The notes under the pieces are model-generated. The model ran no database searches, had not been told where the DNA came from, and saw only the letters and a list, made by a program, of their open reading frames with translations. Both the position numbers and the translations under genes were made by a program. DNA of 64,000 bases from Bradyrhizobium sp. 190 (lineage in GTDB: Bacteria > Pseudomonadota > Alphaproteobacteria > Rhizobiales > Xanthobacteraceae), in assembly GCF_023073415.1 (NCBI RefSeq), contig NZ_JADPJL010000037.1, forward strand, positions 1 through 64,000. The letters run 5' to 3'. Of this stretch, positions 42,980 through 54,012 are shown in pieces. Within the stretch, counting starts at the first letter, position 1; the number at the start of each line of letters is the position of its first letter.

Positions 42980-44629
42980 CTACCGCACCGGTGCGGAAAT
43001 CTGCTCGGTGCGGTCGCGCTCGGTCATGTCGACGACGGTGACCATCGGCGCGGTGAGTTCGTAGACGTAGCTGACGTCGGTGAAGTAGCGCTTCGCGGTG
43101 CCGCCGAGCGCTTCGGGGGCGACGCGGTCGAGCAGGATGAGGCCGAAATCACTGTCTTCCCGCCGCGTCGCTGCGCTGGTGTTGAACTCTTCCCAGCGGA
43201 AATGAAAGACCGTATCCGGCTCCTCGCCCGAGACTTCCCAGTTGGCGACGATGTGCGGGTGCTTGCCGACCAGCGACAGCCCCTCGTCGGAATGCGAGGC
43301 CAGTTCGAAGAACAACAGCGACAGCGACTGCGCGGCGCGCGCGCTGACGGCGATATCCGGACCGTTGACCACGATGCGGTCGGCATGCGGGATCGCGCGC
43401 GACTCGAACAGGCCCTTGAGCTTTACGCCCTGCCACTGGCTTTCGCTGAGCAGCGTCACCACGTTCGACATCGCATGGATGCGGCCGATCAGCAGCTCGC
43501 GCGACACGTCCATGTCGGAGCCGTGGCGCAGCGTGCGCGTCACGATCGACTGAATCACGGCGAGGATGTTCTTGACCCGGTGGTTGAGCTCGTCGATGAC
43601 GGCGGTCAACCGCCGTTCGAAACCGATCCGAACCTCGATCTCGCGGCTGAGCCGCAGGTTGTTGTAGGCGACATAGCCGAACAGGCCGCAGACGATGCCG
43701 GTGAGCGCGAAGCCGATGGCCGCCACGATGATCGCCGTCTGCTGCGCGCGCTGTACGGCGTTGTTCTTGGCATAGTAGGCGAGCGACCAGTCGCGGCCGC
43801 CGAACGTCACCGTCCGCACCACCGACGGCAACGGATCGCCCTGCTTGATCGCCCGCAAGGAGATCTCGCCCTGGTCGTTGGCGACATATTCGTCGCTGGC
43901 GTCATCGGGGTCCTTCAGCACCACCGAAAACAGCGAGCGGTCGTCGTTGGTCAGCATCAAAGGCGCCAACTCGTAGGAAAAGGTGACGAAGCCCACGGGC
44001 TCCGCGGTGCCTTCCTTCAGAATGGCGGAGGCAAGCACGATGCCGATCTGCCCGCTCTGCCTCAGGAGCGGAATCGGGTCGGACGCCACCGGCTTGCCGG
44101 TCTCCGCCGCCTTCGCCAGCATCGGCCCGATCACCGAGTGACGGTCAAAGGCGCGGCCCGGAATGCCCAACGTGTCCGCACTGCGTGGCTCCTGGTCCAT
44201 CAGGACGTCGAGCGGCCTGTCGACGGTCTTGATGTCGATCGGACGATCGTCGAAATCGCGAATCGTCGGATTGGTGAAGCCCGCGCTCTTCAGCTCCGCC
44301 TGCGCTGTGGGCAGATCGGCCGGCTTGAGCCGCGCGATCCAGGACGCGACCACGAAGTCGGTCTTGAAGGCGTAGATCGCCGAGCGCAGCGGCTGCAGCA
44401 TGTTGGCTTTCACCACCGAAGGTGTGCGAAACAATCCGGATGCAACGCGCGCGAGCAATTCGCGCTCGGTCAGGCGGTCCTGCACCAGGCTGGCATGAAC
44501 GTCGATGGCGCGGGACAGCGCGATGCCGTCGATCGCCAGTTCCTGTTCGTGAACGCGATAGGCCGCGAGACCGGAGAGCAGAACTCCGATCAGCGCGATA
44601 AAGCCGATAATGAAGCCCAGCCGAACCAC
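42980..44629 (-). CDS. CHASE-domain HWE/HisKA_2-type histidine kinase, atypical
   Basis: 549 residues. Membrane segment 1 (5-24), periplasmic CHASE-like sensor (about 60-270, with TLGIPGRAFDRHSVIGPMLAKAAETGKPV), membrane segment 2 (about 295-318), then the phosphoacceptor helix DELNHRVKNILAVIQSIV with His. The N-box reads FELASHSDEGLSL where relatives have HELATNAAKYGAL, so the Mg-binding Asn is His, and the first Gly of the G-box is Asp (SDFGLILLDR). It may have weak or no kinase activity. Its position makes it a candidate input to PhyR. GTG start. Confidence 0.88.
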   Translation of the reverse strand: MVRLGFIIGFIALIGVLLSGLAAYRVHEQELAIDGIALSRAIDVHASLVQDRLTERELLARVASGLFRTPSVVKANMLQPLRSAIYAFKTDFVVASWIARLKPADLPTAQAELKSAGFTNPTIRDFDDRPIDIKTVDRPLDVLMDQEPRSADTLGIPGRAFDRHSVIGPMLAKAAETGKPVASDPIPLLRQSGQIGIVLASAILKEGTAEPVGFVTFSYELAPLMLTNDDRSLFSVVLKDPDDASDEYVANDQGEISLRAIKQGDPLPSVVRTVTFGGRDWSLAYYAKNNAVQRAQQTAIIVAAIGFALTGIVCGLFGYVAYNNLRLSREIEVRIGFERRLTAVIDELNHRVKNILAVIQSIVTRTLRHGSDMDVSRELLIGRIHAMSNVVTLLSESQWQGVKLKGLFESRAIPHADRIVVNGPDIAVSARAAQSLSLLFFELASHSDEGLSLVGKHPHIVANWEVSGEEPDTVFHFRWEEFNTSAATRREDSDFGLILLDRVAPEALGGTAKRYFTDVSYVYELTAPMVTVVDMTERDRTEQISAPVR

Positions 44630-45006
44630 TCGCTTACTCGGAAATGACGTATTGGCGAAGACGTATCGGAAGCATCTTTGGGTCTGCCGGGGCAGAGACG
44701 CATGGCAATAGCGCGAAGGCCAACCGCGGCGAATATGACGGAGCGCTCATCAGCACGCAACTGACAGGTGGCAGCGAGGTAAACAACACGGCCGCCGTTA
44801 ACGCTGATTTGGCGGGGCCAGAGATTGATAATCTGACAGCGCGGATTTGGTTCCACCGAGGACGGACAAATCAGGGGGCTGCGGCAGCGGACCGAATATT
44901 AATGTTAACGCGCCCCACCCCGGCCGCTGGCCTGACCGCTAGTCCTGCTGTTTGTCCGCCCGGCCCGGCCCGTTTGTCTTGACCGTCTTTGGTCGTTTCT
45001 CTCGGC
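44630..45006. other. Gap of 377 bases
   Basis: Holds the promoter side of the kinase gene and the region after the ureG stop. An open frame at 44644-44982 on the plus strand has no ribosome site and no recognisable sequence. Apart from GC-rich imperfect repeats near 44910-44980 I see nothing. Confidence 0.5.
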
Positions 45007-45645
<639 letters not shown>

Positions 45646-45664
45646 GTGCGCAGCCCTCTTTGTT

Positions 45665-45782
45665 GTCGTCCCTGCGAACGCAGGGACCCATACCGCGTGA
45701 TCTATCAATAAGGCAGAACGGCCGACACCGTTTGTAACAACCGAGGCCGGTGGCTATGGGTCCCTGCGTTCGCAGGGACGAC
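45665..45782. repeat. Palindromic repeat, family A (copy 3)
   Basis: Arms of 28 bases (45665-45692 and 45755-45782) are identical to those of copy 1 at 5.4 kb. It fills the ureF-ureG gap inside the urea operon. Confidence 0.93.
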
Positions 45783-45798
45783 GAAAGAGTGTGCAGCA

Positions 45799-46530
45799 TC
45801 ATGACCGGAACAGCCGCGTGTACTGCGTCTCGTGGCGCATGCTGGCGAGATCGGCGCGGAAGGTGGCGCTGCCGAGATCGTCGATGGAAGCTTCCAGCGC
45901 GCGCTTCGCGGTGGCGGCAACATCAGCCTCGAGGCTTGCGAGAATGCGCTGGCTGTCGGTTTGCCCGAGCGGAACCAGCCTGGCGCCGGCAGAAATCCAG
46001 TTCGATACCACGGCATGCAGGAACGCATGCACCGCCGGCGTGAGCGGAATGCCATGCGCCGCGCTGACAACGCCGACCGCGACGGGATAAACCATGCCGC
46101 TGCTGCAAGCAGCCACCATTTCGTCGAGCCCGTCGCAGGCCCAGGCGGAGCGCGCGATCTCGATGAAGGCGCGGCCCTGCGTCGAGGTCTCGAGCTGGCG
46201 CTCGCGCGAGGGCACGAAGGCTGCCGCGAGTTCGGCGATTTCGCGCAGGGCGACCTCGTCCTGCGCAGATGCGGCGCGATACGTCTGCGCCAGAAACACC
46301 GCATCGCAGAAGCCCGAGCCATCGCCGAGCATTGCGGCCAGCCAGTCGCGCAGCGATGCGGCATCCGTGATGTCGCCCGCCTCCACCGCCCATTCGATGC
46401 CGCTGGAATAGGAGAATGCGCCGACCGGAAAGGATGGCGACAGCCAGGTCATCAGCCGGTACAGCGCCGCCGCCTCATCCGCTTTCATTCCGCTGCGCGC
46501 GTCGGCCGGCGCGGGCTCACTTGTGGTCAT
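45799..46530 (-). CDS. ureF: Urease accessory protein UreF
   Basis: 243 residues, mostly helical. Conserved blocks: LMTWLSPSFPVGAFSYSSGIEWAVEAGDI, the GDGSGFCDAVFLAQTYRA run, and VPLGQTDSQRILASLE. It forms the UreD-UreF-UreG complex that activates urease. The start is ambiguous: the ATG at 46530 overlaps ureE by 14 bases, and an inner ATG at 46488 also works. The longer upstream frame is a shadow of the His-rich ureE tail. Confidence 0.94.
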   Translation of the reverse strand: MTTSEPAPADARSGMKADEAAALYRLMTWLSPSFPVGAFSYSSGIEWAVEAGDITDAASLRDWLAAMLGDGSGFCDAVFLAQTYRAASAQDEVALREIAELAAAFVPSRERQLETSTQGRAFIEIARSAWACDGLDEMVAACSSGMVYPVAVGVVSAAHGIPLTPAVHAFLHAVVSNWISAGARLVPLGQTDSQRILASLEADVAATAKRALEASIDDLGSATFRADLASMRHETQYTRLFRS

Positions 46531-47098
46531 GAGCATGGGAGTGATCGTGGTGGTGATGATCGTGGTCGCAATGTTCGTCGTGGTGATGATGGTGGTCGTG
46601 ATCACCGTGGTGAAGCTGACTGTCGTGATGATGATGGCCGTGATCTTGCGCGGCATGATCATGCGCCGCCTGCGCATACGCACCGCCCTCGGGATCGAAC
46701 GGCGCCTCGATCTCGATGATGCGCGCGCCCAATCCTTTCACCATCGCCTCGATGACGTGATCCCTGCGGATGCGCAGGCCCTTCGGCATGATCTGGGTCG
46801 GCAGATGGCGGTTGCCGAGATGCCAGGCTATGCGAACCAGATGCAGCGGATCGGCGCCCCTGATCTCGATCAAGGGCTCAGCGGCCGCGACTACCTCGAT
46901 CAGCCTGCCGTCCTCCAGCACCAGCGCGTCGCCGCCGCGCAATGCCACGGCGTTCTCCAGATCGAGCAGGAATTCCAGCCCGCGCGTCCCCGTCATCGCC
47001 ATCCGCCGCCGGTGCCGGTCGTCGAAATCGAGCACGACGGTATCGGCCGCGGATTGCGTCCAGCGGTGCTGGCCAAGGACTTTTGTCGTGCGGATCAT
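46517..47098 (-). CDS. ureE: Urease nickel chaperone UreE with His-rich tail
   Basis: 193 residues. The N-terminal domain and the Cu/Ni-site domain (LGNRHLPTQIMPKGLRIRRDHV) are typical. From about residue 145 there is a tail with about 25 His in 48 residues (HHHHDSQLHHGDHDHHHHH and similar), a nickel store as in Klebsiella UreE. It donates nickel to UreG. Located 21 bases after the first monooxygenase gene in transcription order. Confidence 0.96.
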   Translation of the reverse strand: MIRTTKVLGQHRWTQSAADTVVLDFDDRHRRRMAMTGTRGLEFLLDLENAVALRGGDALVLEDGRLIEVVAAAEPLIEIRGADPLHLVRIAWHLGNRHLPTQIMPKGLRIRRDHVIEAMVKGLGARIIEIEAPFDPEGGAYAQAAHDHAAQDHGHHHHDSQLHHGDHDHHHHHDEHCDHDHHHHDHSHAHDHK

Positions 47099-47119
47099 GC
47101 TAGCTTGCTCAACGACACG

Positions 47120-47419
47120 TCAGAACTTCTCCACCTTGCCGTCGCTGATGATTTCGATCACCGTCGGCGCCGTCTTCATCTGCGAGGAATACTCCCGCCA
47201 CACCTTCATATGCGGCGCACGGCCATGCGCATTGAGGTCGTCGCGGGTCTCCCAACGCTCGACCACCACATACAGATTGGGATTGTTCACGCTGACATGG
47301 CCTTCATAGGAGATGCAGCCCTTCTCCTTGAGCGTTTCGGCGGTACAGGCCTTGTGTCCCTTGATGAAGTCGTCCTTGTTTTCCGGCTTCATCGGCGTGG
47401 TGGCGATGACGTAGATCAT
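47120..47419 (-). CDS. ABM-domain putative quinol monooxygenase
   Basis: 99 residues of the antibiotic-biosynthesis-monooxygenase (YgiN-like) fold: VIATTPMKPENKDDFIKG, then CISYEGHVSVNNPNLYVVVERWETRDDLNAHGRAPHM (family pattern with W/E and a His near the active site). Dimeric cofactor-free monooxygenases of this group act on quinols and similar compounds. Second of two adjacent copies between ureC and ureE; it shares about half its pattern with the first. Its role in urease function is unknown. Confidence 0.9.
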   Translation of the reverse strand: MIYVIATTPMKPENKDDFIKGHKACTAETLKEKGCISYEGHVSVNNPNLYVVVERWETRDDLNAHGRAPHMKVWREYSSQMKTAPTVIEIISDGKVEKF

Positions 47420-47443
47420 GAGTTTTATCCCTTGCTTTTCTTG

Positions 47444-47743
47444 TTAGCGGACGTCGACCTTTTCCGGTGTGATCACTTCGATCTTCGGCGGTGCCGACAT
47501 GCATTTCACGGCGACGCGGCCGAAGGTCTTCATGTGCTCGGCACCGCGATGCGGCACCAGCGCTTCGGCATTTTCCCACTGCTCGACGAACACCATTTTC
47601 GAGGGATCGGTGACGCTCTCGTGCAGGTCGTAGGCGATGTTACCCGGCTCTTTCCTTGTTTCCTTGATGCAGGCGGTGGCCGCCGCAATGAATTCGGCAC
47701 GCGTTTCAGGTTTCACGGTCAGCGTGGCAACGACGTAAATCAC
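47444..47743 (-). CDS. ABM-domain putative quinol monooxygenase
   Basis: 99 residues, same fold and same length as its neighbour: VVATLTVKPETRAEFIAAATACIKETRKEPGNIAYDLHES and MVFVEQWENAEALVPHRGAEHMKTF carry the typical EQW-x-H pattern. It follows ureC by 46 bases and precedes the other copy by 24, so both belong to the urea operon. The pair looks like a tandem duplication that has diverged. Substrate unknown. Confidence 0.9.
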   Translation of the reverse strand: MIYVVATLTVKPETRAEFIAAATACIKETRKEPGNIAYDLHESVTDPSKMVFVEQWENAEALVPHRGAEHMKTFGRVAVKCMSAPPKIEVITPEKVDVR

Positions 47744-47789
47744 TCGATCCTCCCGGACTTTTGTTCTGGATACTGTTCCGGGACCGACA

Positions 47790-49501
<1,712 letters not shown>

Positions 49502-49505
<4 letters not shown>

Positions 49506-49807
49506 AGTTTCCCCTGCACGTCGCCGCGGAAGCCGTAGATGACACGCTTGCCGGCGAGTGCGACGAGTTGCACATCGCGGGTCTGGCCGGGCTCGAAGCG
49601 CACCGCGGTGCCGGCGGCGATGTCGAGCCGCATGCCACGGGCTTTTCTACGATCGAATTTCAAGGCCGGGTTGGTTTCGAAGAAATGGTAGTGCGAGCCG
49701 ACCTGGATCGGGCGGTCGCCGGTGTTGGCGACGGTGAGTGTCACCGTCTTGCGGCCGGCATTGAGTTCGATCTCGCCGTCCTTGATGAAGAGTTCGCCGG
49801 GGATCAT
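49502..49807 (-). CDS. ureB: Urease subunit beta
   Basis: 101 residues: MIPGELFIKDGEIELNAGRKTVTLTVANTGDRPIQVGSHYHFFE is the canonical start of UreB, read in family order. It forms the structural trimer with UreA and UreC. It is 168 bases downstream of ureA, separated by a palindromic repeat, and overlaps ureC by four bases (ATGA). Confidence 0.97.
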
Positions 49808-49832
49808 CTTGGTACCTCGTATTGCTCTGCTG

Positions 49833-49954
49833 CGTCATGGCCGGGCATAGCCGTCTGAAGGACGGCGTCGCTTTCGCTCGCCTTTGCCCGGCCATCCACG
49901 CCTAACCGCCCCGTCCAAAGGACGTGGATGCCCGGGACGAGCCCGAGCATGACG
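49833..49954. repeat. Nested palindromic repeat between ureA and ureB
   Basis: Outer arms CGTCATG/CATGACG (49833-49839, 49948-49954), inner arms ATGGCCGGGCA/TGCCCGGCCAT (49837-49847, 49885-49895) and ATCCACG/CGTGGAT (49894-49900, 49923-49929). In mRNA this would be a multi-branched hairpin between two structural genes of one operon. Confidence 0.85.
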
Positions 49955-49975
49955 ACGTTGATAGATCGGCGCGTC

Positions 49976-50278
49976 TCACCTGATCGGCTCATGCACGGTG
50001 ACGAGTTTTGTCCCGTCGGGAAATGTCGCCTCGACCTGGATGTCGTGGATCATCTCCGGGATGCCGTCCATGCATTGCGCGCGGGTGATGACCTGCGCGC
50101 CCGATTGCATCAGCTCGGCGACAGTGCGGCCGTCGCGCGCACCCTCGACGATGAAGTCGGAGATGATGGCGATCGCCTCCGGATGGTTGAGCTTGACGCC
50201 GCGCTCCAGCCTGCGGCGTGCCACCATGGCCGCCATCGAGATCAAGAGCTTGTCCTTTTCGCGGGGAGACAGATTCAT
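49976..50278 (-). CDS. ureA: Urease subunit gamma
   Basis: 100 residues: MNLSPREKDKLLISMAAMVARRRLERGVKLNHPEA... and VPGGTKLVTVHEPI-like end (FPDGTKLVTVHEPIR). Helical structural subunit of urease. It lies 63 bases after ureD. GTG/ATG check: the start codon is ATG with GGGGAGAC upstream. Confidence 0.97.
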   Translation of the reverse strand: MNLSPREKDKLLISMAAMVARRRLERGVKLNHPEAIAIISDFIVEGARDGRTVAELMQSGAQVITRAQCMDGIPEMIHDIQVEATFPDGTKLVTVHEPIR

Positions 50279-50341
50279 GCGAGCACTCGGGTGATTGTAG
50301 ACCTAGTTGATCCAAAGCCTCTAATTTAGCCAAAGCCTTTA

Positions 50342-51178
50342 TTAGTTAAGCCAAAGTCTTGGCAGCGCCACGCCGCTGGCGCGGCCAAGCACGGCCATCA
50401 TATCGGCGCGGAGCCGGGCCGCATCTTGGGCACAGAAGCGCGCCATTGCAAATCCATTCCAGCAGGAGATGCCGACCTCGCCGCCGAACGTTTCCGATGC
50501 TTCGCGGATGCGCTCGACCACGGCCTCGTCGCCGGGCACGATCAGCGCGGTGCCGATGGCAACGCCGCCTTTGGCGATGGCAGGTCGCGCCAGCTTTTCG
50601 CCGATGTCGCCGTCGAGCCGGACAGTCTCCGCGAATACCAGTCGGCCGCCACGGCGCAGGCGCCAGCGATCGACGAACTCGCCGTGCAGCATCTTTTCGC
50701 CCATCGCCGCGCGGCCGAACACCACGATTTCGCAGAGCAGAAGCGAAGCGTCTTCGGCCAGGTCGATGTCGATGCGCCTGACAATTCGAGCCCGATCGAA
50801 CAGGATGGTCTCCTGCGGCAACCAGGCGAGGTGCGAGCCTGCCTCCGCCTTCAGAGTGATGCTGAGCTGGGCAGCCGCACCCGGCGCGCGATAGACCTTC
50901 TCGGCAGCCGCCGTCGTGAGCGTCAGCCGTGATCCCTCGCCTGCCGCGATGTCGATGTCGAAGCGGTCGCCGCCGGCGATGCCGCCGGCGGTGTTGACGA
51001 ACACGCCCGACAGCCCTTCCGCTTCGGGCGAGGGAAAGCGCACGCGCAGCGAGCCGGATTCATGCAGATCCCCGCGGCGCGTGACCCCATTCTTGAGATG
51101 CACGCCGAACCGCACCGCGCCCTGGGCGCGGTTGGCCGCGAATGTTGCTGAAGCGCCGTGCGCTATATCGGTCCGCAT
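50342..51178 (-). CDS. ureD: Urease accessory protein UreD
   Basis: 278 residues, beta-rich scaffold of urease maturation. Blocks: GLSGVFVNTAGGIAGGDRFDIDIAAGEGSRLTLTTAAAEKVYRA and LAWLPQETILFDRARIVRRIDIDLAE, both characteristic (given here in family order). It is 45 bases after urtE, linking the transport and enzyme parts of the block. With UreF and UreG it inserts nickel. Confidence 0.95.
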   Translation of the reverse strand: MRTDIAHGASATFAANRAQGAVRFGVHLKNGVTRRGDLHESGSLRVRFPSPEAEGLSGVFVNTAGGIAGGDRFDIDIAAGEGSRLTLTTAAAEKVYRAPGAAAQLSITLKAEAGSHLAWLPQETILFDRARIVRRIDIDLAEDASLLLCEIVVFGRAAMGEKMLHGEFVDRWRLRRGGRLVFAETVRLDGDIGEKLARPAIAKGGVAIGTALIVPGDEAVVERIREASETFGGEVGISCWNGFAMARFCAQDAARLRADMMAVLGRASGVALPRLWLN

Positions 51179-51223
51179 CCGTCCCCCAAACCGCGTTATG
51201 GAGCCGCAATCGAACCAGCGACG

Positions 51224-51919
51224 TTACAGCGCCATCTGGCGGCTGATCTCGGCGGGATCGAGGTTGGCGCGGTCGCAGGCATATTTCACCGCGCCGCGGT
51301 CCATGACCGCAAAATTGTCGCCGAGCTCGCAGGCAAAGTCGAGATATTGTTCGACCAGCACGATCGCCATGTTGCCGAGGCTGCGCAGATAGGTGATGGC
51401 GCGGCCGATGTCCTTGATGATCGAGGGCTGGATGCCTTCGGTCGGCTCGTCGAGCAGCAGCAATTTCGGCCGCATCACCAGCGCGCGGCCGATCGCCAAT
51501 TGTTGTTGTTGCCCGCCGGAGAGGTCGCCGCCGCGCCGGCCCAGCATCGTGTTCAGCACCGGAAACAGCGAGAACACGTCGTCGGGGATATGGCGATCCT
51601 CGCGCTTGAGCGGGCCGAAACCGGTCTTGAGATTTTCTTCCACCGTCAACAGCGGAAAAATCTCGCGGCCCTGCGGCACGAAGCCGATGCCGCGCCGTGC
51701 GCGCTCGTAAGGTTTCAGGCCGGTGATGTCGCTGCCATCGAGCGTGATCGACCCACCCGCGATCGGGTATTGGCCGACCATGGCACGCAGCAACGAGGTC
51801 TTGCCGACGCCGTTGCGGCCGAGCACGCAAGTAACCTTGCCCGGCTCGGCGGACAGCGAGACGCCGCGCAGGGCTTGGGCTGCGCCGTAGTAAAGGCTGA
51901 TATTGTCGACCTTCAGCAT
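51224..51919 (-). CDS. urtE: Urea ABC transporter ATP-binding protein UrtE
   Basis: 231 residues, LivF-like. Walker A GRNGVGKTSLLRA, signature LSGGQQQQLAIGRALV, Walker B LLLLDEPTEGIQPSI; the IQPSI form is typical of UrtE. It drives urea import with UrtD and the UrtBC channel. Separated from urtD by a 160-base gap filled by a palindromic repeat. Confidence 0.95.
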   Translation of the reverse strand: MLKVDNISLYYGAAQALRGVSLSAEPGKVTCVLGRNGVGKTSLLRAMVGQYPIAGGSITLDGSDITGLKPYERARRGIGFVPQGREIFPLLTVEENLKTGFGPLKREDRHIPDDVFSLFPVLNTMLGRRGGDLSGGQQQQLAIGRALVMRPKLLLLDEPTEGIQPSIIKDIGRAITYLRSLGNMAIVLVEQYLDFACELGDNFAVMDRGAVKYACDRANLDPAEISRQMAL

Positions 51920-51937
51920 GCCCTCGGCCTTCCCATC

Positions 51938-52056
51938 TCGTGTCCCGCGCGCGGTGCAGCACGCAGTGATGCACCGCAGATGCGGGATCCAGAACGGGTC
52001 CCGGTTCTACAGCGCACCATTTCGCTGCGCTCATGCTGCGCTGTGCCCGGGACATG
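51938..52056. repeat. Palindromic repeat between urtD and urtE
   Basis: Outer arms TGTCCCG/CGGGACA (51941-51947, 52048-52054) and a perfect inner hairpin GCGGTGCA/TGCACCGC (51951-51958, 51970-51977). A shorter remnant with similar GTCCGGGACACGG text occurs near 4.4 kb. Confidence 0.8.
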
Positions 52057-52079
52057 AAACTGAATATTTGCTTCCACGC

Positions 52080-52841
52080 CTATCTTCCCAGATACACTTC
52101 GATCACCCGCTCGTTCGAGGAGACCTGATCGATGGTCCCCTCCGCCAGCACCGTGCCTTCATGCAGGCAGGTGACCTTGACGCCGAGTTCGCGGACGAAG
52201 GTCATGTCGTGCTCGACGACCATGACCGTCTTTTCCTTGTTGATTTCCTTGAGCAGTTCCGCGGTCTGATGCGTCTCGACGTCGGTCATCCCGGCGACCG
52301 GCTCGTCGACCAGCAGAAGTTTCGGATCCTGCGCCAGCAGCATGCCGATCTCGAGCCATTGCTTCTGGCCGTGCGACAGGCTCCCTGCCAATCTGTTGCG
52401 CGCATCCCTCAGGCGGATGGTTTCCAGCACGCGGTCGATCCGCTCGGCTTCGTCCCTGCTGCCGCGCCAAAACAGCGTGCCCTTGACGCTGTGATCGACA
52501 TTGAGCGCCAGCAGCAGATTGTCCTCGATGGTCTGGCTCTCGAACACCGTCGGCTTCTGGAACTTGCGGCCGATGCCGAGTTCGGCGATGCGGGTTTCGT
52601 CGAGCCGCGTCAGGTCGGTCATGCCGTCGAACAGCACCGTGCCCTCGTCCGGCTTGGTCTTGCCGGTGATGATGTCCATCATCGTGGTTTTGCCGGCGCC
52701 GTTCGGGCCGATGATGGCGCGCATCTCGCCAGGCTCGAGCGTCAGTGACAGATTGTTGATGGCGTGAAAGCCGTCGAACGAGACGTGCACGCCGTCGAGA
52801 TAGAGCAGCGCGGAAGTGGTCCTTCCCTCCATGACACTCAT
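52080..52841 (-). CDS. urtD: Urea ABC transporter ATP-binding protein UrtD
   Basis: 253 residues, LivG-like. Walker A GPNGAGKTTMMD, signature LSHGQKQWLEIGM (the His form typical of UrtD), Walker B LLLVDEPVAGMTD. Start at the ATG at 52841: GCGGAG seven bases upstream is formed by the last codons of urtC, so the two are coupled. The longer frame overlapping urtC is rejected. Confidence 0.95.
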   Translation of the reverse strand: MSVMEGRTTSALLYLDGVHVSFDGFHAINNLSLTLEPGEMRAIIGPNGAGKTTMMDIITGKTKPDEGTVLFDGMTDLTRLDETRIAELGIGRKFQKPTVFESQTIEDNLLLALNVDHSVKGTLFWRGSRDEAERIDRVLETIRLRDARNRLAGSLSHGQKQWLEIGMLLAQDPKLLLVDEPVAGMTDVETHQTAELLKEINKEKTVMVVEHDMTFVRELGVKVTCLHEGTVLAEGTIDQVSSNERVIEVYLGR

Positions 52842-52845
52842 GCGT

Positions 52846-54012
52846 TCACTCCGCCGGCTTCGGTTCGCCGACGCCGTCTTCGAGATCGGCGCTTTCGGCA
52901 TTGGCCCGTTGTGTTTCCTTGCGCGACGCGCGCCAGGCACTGAAGGTACCGACGATGCCCTTCGGCAGCAGCAGCGTCACCAGGATGAACAGCGCGCCCA
53001 GCATGAACAGCCAGTACGGCGCCAGCGGGCCCGACGTGAAGTAGGTTTTTGCGTAGTTGACGACGACCGCGCCAAGTGCCGCGCCCACCAGAGTGCCGCG
53101 GCCGCCGACGGCGACCCAGATCACCGCCTCGATGGAATTGCCCGGCGCGAATTCGGATGGGTTGATGATGCCGACCTGCGGAACATAGAGCGCGCCGGCA
53201 ACACCGGCCATGCAGGCCGACAGCGTGAACACGAACAGCTTGTAGGACTCCACGCGATAGCCGAGGAAGCGCGTGCGGGATTCGGCGTCACGGATCGCAA
53301 TCAGGACCTTACCAAGTTTCGAGGTAACCACCGCACGGCAAATCAGGAAAGTGACGATCAGCGCGAGGCAACTCAGCGCGAACAACGCGGCGCGGGTGCC
53401 GTCGGCCTGCACGTTGAAGCCGAGGATGTCCTTGAAGTCGGTCAGGCCGTTGTTGCCGCCGAAACCGAAATCGTTGCGGAAGAACGCGAGCAGCAACGCG
53501 TAAGTCATCGCTTGCGTGATGATGGAGAGGTAGACGCCGGTAACGCGGGAGCGGAACGCCAGCCAGCCGAAGCAGAACGCCAGCAGGCCCGGCACCACCA
53601 GCACCATCAAGGCCGCGAACCAGAACATGTCGAACCCGTACCAGTACCACGGCAGGCTTGGATAATTCAGGAACACCATGAAGTCGGGCAATATCGGATT
53701 GCCGTAGACGCCGCGGCTGCCGATCTGGCGCATCAGGTACATGCCCATCGCGTAGCCACCGAGCGCGAAGAACGCGCCATGGCCGAGCGAGAGAATGCCG
53801 CAGTAGCCCCAGATCAGGTCGATCGAGAGCGCGAGGATAGCGTAACAGGCGTATTTTCCGAACAGCGCGACCAGATAAGTCGGCACCTGGAACATCGAAC
53901 CCGCCGGCAACAGCAGGTTCGACAGCGGGATCAGCACGCCGAGGCCGGCGACGACGACGAGGAAGATGGTGGCGCTGCGATCGAGCGAGCGCGTCAGCAC
54001 GTGCGGCGTCAT
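52846..54012 (-). CDS. urtC: Urea ABC transporter permease UrtC
   Basis: 388 residues, LivM-like, nine or so membrane segments. GYCGILSLGHGAFFALGGYAMGMYLMR and VAVGGRGTLVGAALGAVVVNYAKTYFTS mark it as UrtC. It forms the channel with UrtB. Overlaps the urtB stop by four bases (ATGA). The short polar C-terminus overlaps nothing. Confidence 0.95.
   Translation of the reverse strand: MTPHVLTRSLDRSATIFLVVVAGLGVLIPLSNLLLPAGSMFQVPTYLVALFGKYACYAILALSIDLIWGYCGILSLGHGAFFALGGYAMGMYLMRQIGSRGVYGNPILPDFMVFLNYPSLPWYWYGFDMFWFAALMVLVVPGLLAFCFGWLAFRSRVTGVYLSIITQAMTYALLLAFFRNDFGFGGNNGLTDFKDILGFNVQADGTRAALFALSCLALIVTFLICRAVVTSKLGKVLIAIRDAESRTRFLGYRVESYKLFVFTLSACMAGVAGALYVPQVGIINPSEFAPGNSIEAVIWVAVGGRGTLVGAALGAVVVNYAKTYFTSGPLAPYWLFMLGALFILVTLLLPKGIVGTFSAWRASRKETQRANAESADLEDGVGEPKPAE

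Noticed and set aside
44644..44982. 112-codon plus-strand frame upstream of the kinase
   Set aside because: No ribosome site, no recognised sequence, and it overlaps the likely kinase promoter.
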